A DNA stretch of 64,000 bases, from NCBI GenBank assembly GCA_964500675.1, contig CAZCNY010000001.1, positions 372,001-436,000 on the forward strand, in the 5' to 3' direction. Each line of letters begins with the position of its first letter. Within the stretch, counting starts at the first letter, position 1. A program made the position numbers and the translations under genes. The notes under the pieces were generated by a model. That model was not told the DNA's origin. It saw only the letters and a program-made list of their open reading frames with translations, and did not search any database. Source of the stretch: CAMLJR01 sp964500675. GTDB taxonomy: Bacteria; Pseudomonadota; Gammaproteobacteria; Pseudomonadales; CAMLJR01. Shown one piece after another: positions 61,226 through 64,000 of this stretch.

Positions 61226-63550
61226 TCAGCGCGCATAACGTTTGAGCATGCTCGGCACATCGAGAATCAACGCGATGCGGCCATCGCCCGTGATCGTGGC
61301 GCCCGCCATGCCGGGCGTGCCCTGCAACATTTTGCCGAGCGGCTTGATCACCACCTCTTCCTGGCCAATCAGTTGATCGACAACAAAACCCACACGCTGA
61401 ATTCCTACCGACACGATCACCACGTGCGCCTCTTCGGGGCGCGGCTCGCCATAGCTATTTTTCACCAGCCAGCTTTTCAAGAAGAACAGCGGGATCGCTT
61501 TTTCGCGCACGGTAATCACTTCGCGGCCGTCGATAACATTCACGCGGCGCAAATCCATATGAAAAATTTCGTTGACGCTCGCGAGTGGCAGCGCGAAGGT
61601 CTGCTGCCCCAACATCACCATCAAGGTCGGCATGATCGCAAGCGTGAGCGGCACCTTGATCACCAAACGCGTGCCTTCGCCAACTTTCGAAATGATTTGA
61701 ATCGAACCGTTGAGCTGCGAGATTTTGGTTTTCACCACATCCATGCCGACGCCGCGCCCGGAGACATCGGAAATTTCGGTCTTGGTGGAAAAACCGGGTA
61801 AGAAAATCAGGTTGTAACATTCGGTATCGCTAAGGCGAGCCGCGGCATCGATGTCGAGCAGGCCTTTTTCGACGACTTTTTGCCGCAGCACTTCGACATC
61901 CATCCCCGCGCCATCGTCGGTGATCGACAGCAGAATGTGATCGCCTTCCTGCTCCGCCGCCAGCACGATTTTACCGGCGCGTGGCTTGCCAGCCTTTTCG
62001 CGTTTCTCCGGACTTTCGATACCGTGATCGACTGCGTTGCGCACGAGATGCACTAGCGGATCGGCTAACGCTTCGACTAAGTTTTTATCGAGATCGGTCT
62101 CTTCGCCCTGCAACTCAAGCATCACTTCTTTGTTCAAGCTGCGCGCGAGATCGCGCACCACGCGCGGGAAACGGCCGAACACTTTCTTGATCGGCTGCAT
62201 ACGCGTTTTCATCACGGCGGTTTGCAGATCGGCCGTGACCACATCGAGATTGCCGACTGCTTTCGAGAGCGCTTCGTCGTTGCTCTTGGTGCCGAGCCGC
62301 ACCAGGCGATTGCGCACGAGCACGAGCTCGCCAACCATATTCATGATGTCATCGAGCCGCTGCGTATCGACGCGAACCGTAGTTTCGGCGGCCATACCCG
62401 CCTTCTGCGAATCGGCATCATCGCCGGCAGCACTCGTTTTTTCCGGCGCTCTGGCAGCCGCTGCCGGTTTAGCGACGGGAGCTGCCGGGACGGCCTTGGC
62501 GGGTGCCGCTGATTTAGCTGGTGTGGTTGCGACCTTCGCAGCATTGTCATTGATCGCAGAGATCTTGGCGTTGGCTGCAGCCATATTCAATGCCGCGTTA
62601 TTTTTAACGGCAGCCGTCGGACCCTGCCCCTTGCCGTGCAACTGATCGAGCAGCGCGTCGAATTCATCGTCGTGAATCAAATCGCTGCTGCCAACCGGCG
62701 TGTCGGCTGGCGGCGCCGGAGTTGCTGTCGCCACCGATGCTGTTTCTAAGCCTGGCGCGCGCCCCTTGCCGTGCAGCTGATCAAGCAAAGCATCGAATTC
62801 GTCTTCGGAAATTTCATCCGCTTGCGCCGCGGCGGATTCTGATGCGGAAGCGGGGGCCGGGGTTGGCGCAGCGGCGGAAATTTGCGGGGCACCGCTGTGC
62901 TTACCCTTGCCGTGCAATTGATCGAGCAACGCTTCGAATTCATCGTCATTGATTTCATCGCTGCTGAACGCCGCTTTTCCACTGGGCTCCACCGTATCAA
63001 CCAGCGCTTCCGCAACCGACGCCTCGGTGCCGGGCGCCAATGCATCGAGAAATTGCTCGAATTCGGCATCCGTTATATCGCCGGATTCAGAGCTAACTTG
63101 GGCGATTTCAACGGCACCCGTTTCTTCATTCTCGGCGGGCGCGGCGGCGGAAATTTCGGTATCGCCATGCAGCAGTTGCTCGAGACGAACCAGCAGGTCA
63201 GGCGATGCCGGTGCCGGCTGATCGCCGGATTTTACTTGATCGAACATTTCGTTGACGGCGTCGAGCGCTTGCAGAACAACATCCATCAACGCGGGCGTTA
63301 CACTGCGCTGACCATTGCGCAGCATATCGAATAAATTTTCCGTGATATGACAGCACTCGACGAGCGCGGTCAGCTGGAGAAAGCCAGCGCCACCTTTGAC
63401 GGTATGAAATCCGCGAAAAATCGCATTGAGCAGATCGCGATCGTCGGGGCGCTGCTCCAGTTCGATCAGCTGCTCCGAGAGTCGCTCGAGAATTTCACCT
63501 GCCTCGACGAGAAAGTCCTGCAGAATTTCTTCGTCTTCACCGAAACTCAT
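61226..63550 (-). CDS. cheA: Chemotaxis histidine kinase CheA
   Basis: A 774-residue kinase. Domain P1 has the phosphorylated H49 in FRGFHTVKGGAGF. A long linker carries three repeats of the type DEFxALLDQLHGKG (at about 210, 252 and 298) and a weaker fourth (DAEFEQFLDALAPG). P3-P5 follow: dimer helix DDIMNMVGELVLVRNRLVRL, ATPase HLVRNAVDHGIE, DDGAGMDVEVL, GRGVGMDVVKTKI, and a CheW-like C-terminus (QRVGFVVDQLIGQEEVVIKP). It phosphorylates CheY and CheB. The linker repeats are probable docking sites. Confidence 0.96.
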   Translation of the reverse strand: MSFGEDEEILQDFLVEAGEILERLSEQLIELEQRPDDRDLLNAIFRGFHTVKGGAGFLQLTALVECCHITENLFDMLRNGQRSVTPALMDVVLQALDAVNEMFDQVKSGDQPAPASPDLLVRLEQLLHGDTEISAAAPAENEETGAVEIAQVSSESGDITDAEFEQFLDALAPGTEASVAEALVDTVEPSGKAAFSSDEINDDEFEALLDQLHGKGKHSGAPQISAAAPTPAPASASESAAAQADEISEDEFDALLDQLHGKGRAPGLETASVATATPAPPADTPVGSSDLIHDDEFDALLDQLHGKGQGPTAAVKNNAALNMAAANAKISAINDNAAKVATTPAKSAAPAKAVPAAPVAKPAAAARAPEKTSAAGDDADSQKAGMAAETTVRVDTQRLDDIMNMVGELVLVRNRLVRLGTKSNDEALSKAVGNLDVVTADLQTAVMKTRMQPIKKVFGRFPRVVRDLARSLNKEVMLELQGEETDLDKNLVEALADPLVHLVRNAVDHGIESPEKREKAGKPRAGKIVLAAEQEGDHILLSITDDGAGMDVEVLRQKVVEKGLLDIDAAARLSDTECYNLIFLPGFSTKTEISDVSGRGVGMDVVKTKISQLNGSIQIISKVGEGTRLVIKVPLTLAIMPTLMVMLGQQTFALPLASVNEIFHMDLRRVNVIDGREVITVREKAIPLFFLKSWLVKNSYGEPRPEEAHVVIVSVGIQRVGFVVDQLIGQEEVVIKPLGKMLQGTPGMAGATITGDGRIALILDVPSMLKRYAR

Positions 63551-63592
63551 GCAACATTCCCCATTCCAACGCTCTTGTTAAAAGCAGCGCTC

Positions 63593-64000
63593 TTAAAAGC
63601 CAAGGCTTGACAGCAGATCGTCAACATCATCCTGACCGGATACCACGTCTGCGCGCTCATGCGCCTTGATTTGCGGTCCTTCGGCGACGATATCGGTTTG
63701 CGGTTTGGCGCGATCGGCATCCGAGCTGCGGAACATGCCCGTCAAATGCTCGACCTGGCCGGCGACGCGCATCAATTCGACCAGTCGCGCCTCCACCTCC
63801 TGCACCAGCGTGATCACCTTTTTAATCACCTGGCCGGAGAGATCCTGAAAATCCTGCGCGAGCAAAATCGCATTGAATTTCGCCGCTAATTCGCCCGAGT
63901 TTTGCGCGGTTTCATTCAGGAATTTGTCGACGCGATGGTACAGATCGCGAAATTCATCCGGCTTCATTTCGCGCCGGATCAAGCGCTGCCAATCGGCGCG
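63593..64000 (-). CDS. cheZ: Chemotaxis phosphatase CheZ, 5' end outside window
   Basis: The C-terminal 135 residues of a CheZ-type protein, open at the window edge. The catalytic helix region LAQDFQDLSGQVIKKVITLV contains the conserved Asp/Gln pair that dephosphorylates CheY-P, and the extreme C-terminus VDDLLSSLGF is the CheY-binding peptide. It lies 42 bases upstream of cheA, as in Pseudomonas. Confidence 0.93.
   Translation of the reverse strand, partial: RADWQRLIRREMKPDEFRDLYHRVDKFLNETAQNSGELAAKFNAILLAQDFQDLSGQVIKKVITLVQEVEARLVELMRVAGQVEHLTGMFRSSDADRAKPQTDIVAEGPQIKAHERADVVSGQDDVDDLLSSLGF

Noticed and set aside
1..64000. CRISPR arrays, tRNA/rRNA genes, integrases and intact insertion sequences
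   Set aside because: No regularly spaced repeats, cloverleaf-like sequences or transposase/recombinase motifs were found on reading the window.

Overview
The window reads as chromosome of a Gram-negative, polarly flagellated gammaproteobacterium of the Pseudomonadales/Cellvibrionales type. Three backbone blocks support this: smc-zipA-ligA, a complete ccmABCDEFGHI cytochrome c maturation operon, and a chemotaxis/motor cluster in the Pseudomonas order (cheZ, cheA, cheB, motC, motD, ParA-like, CheW-like, cheW, DUF2802). TonB-dependent uptake and c-type cytochrome maturation fit an aerobic, probably environmental heterotroph. The species and the growth substrate cannot be read from the sequence. 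No rRNA, tRNA, CRISPR array, intact insertion sequence or integrase was seen.

Positions 1-28.9 kb are an accessory catabolic region. It contains a MaoC-like dehydratase (cut by the window edge), a scar of two fused monooxygenase fragments, an APH-fold kinase-like protein, a tauD-like/tetR/SDR/SnoaL operon behind a paired operator, a translationally coupled hydroxylase/CMD/hydroxylase operon with a divergent TetR, and a seven-gene operon plus a VOC relic (SMP-30, two SDRs, P450, Rieske oxygenase, GMC oxidoreductase, amidohydrolase). It ends with two IclR modules, a second amidohydrolase and a TonB-dependent receptor. Between them, at 18.1-19.9 kb, lies a decayed type I restriction remnant (Fic-like gene and hsdR stub). 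The gene set suggests import and oxidative breakdown of a hydrophobic, perhaps terpenoid, steroid-like or aromatic compound; that is inference.

Positions 29.35-34.15 kb hold a 2-oxoacid:ferredoxin oxidoreductase (two subunits) with an NADPH/FAD/iron-sulfur partner. At 34.36-37.35 kb ligA appears mosaic: its 3' half and a following BRCT-domain ORF are AT-rich, and a leftover BRCT tail with local-style codons lies downstream. zipA and smc follow upstream on the same strand.

Positions 42.3-45.75 kb form a second accessory insert: TetR, a divergent 2Fe-2S ferredoxin and P450cam-like P450, and a paralogue of the hydroxylase at 6.4-7.2 kb. The rest is housekeeping: ccm genes on the minus strand (45.8-53.1 kb), a FliK-like and a short FlhB-C-like gene on plus (53.2-55.3 kb), and the chemotaxis operon on minus to the window end, where cheZ is cut.

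The most notable signals are duplicated catabolic and regulatory modules, a 17-bp motif shared by three or four upstream regions, well-formed palindromic operators beside local regulators, the ligA mosaic, and several gene relics.
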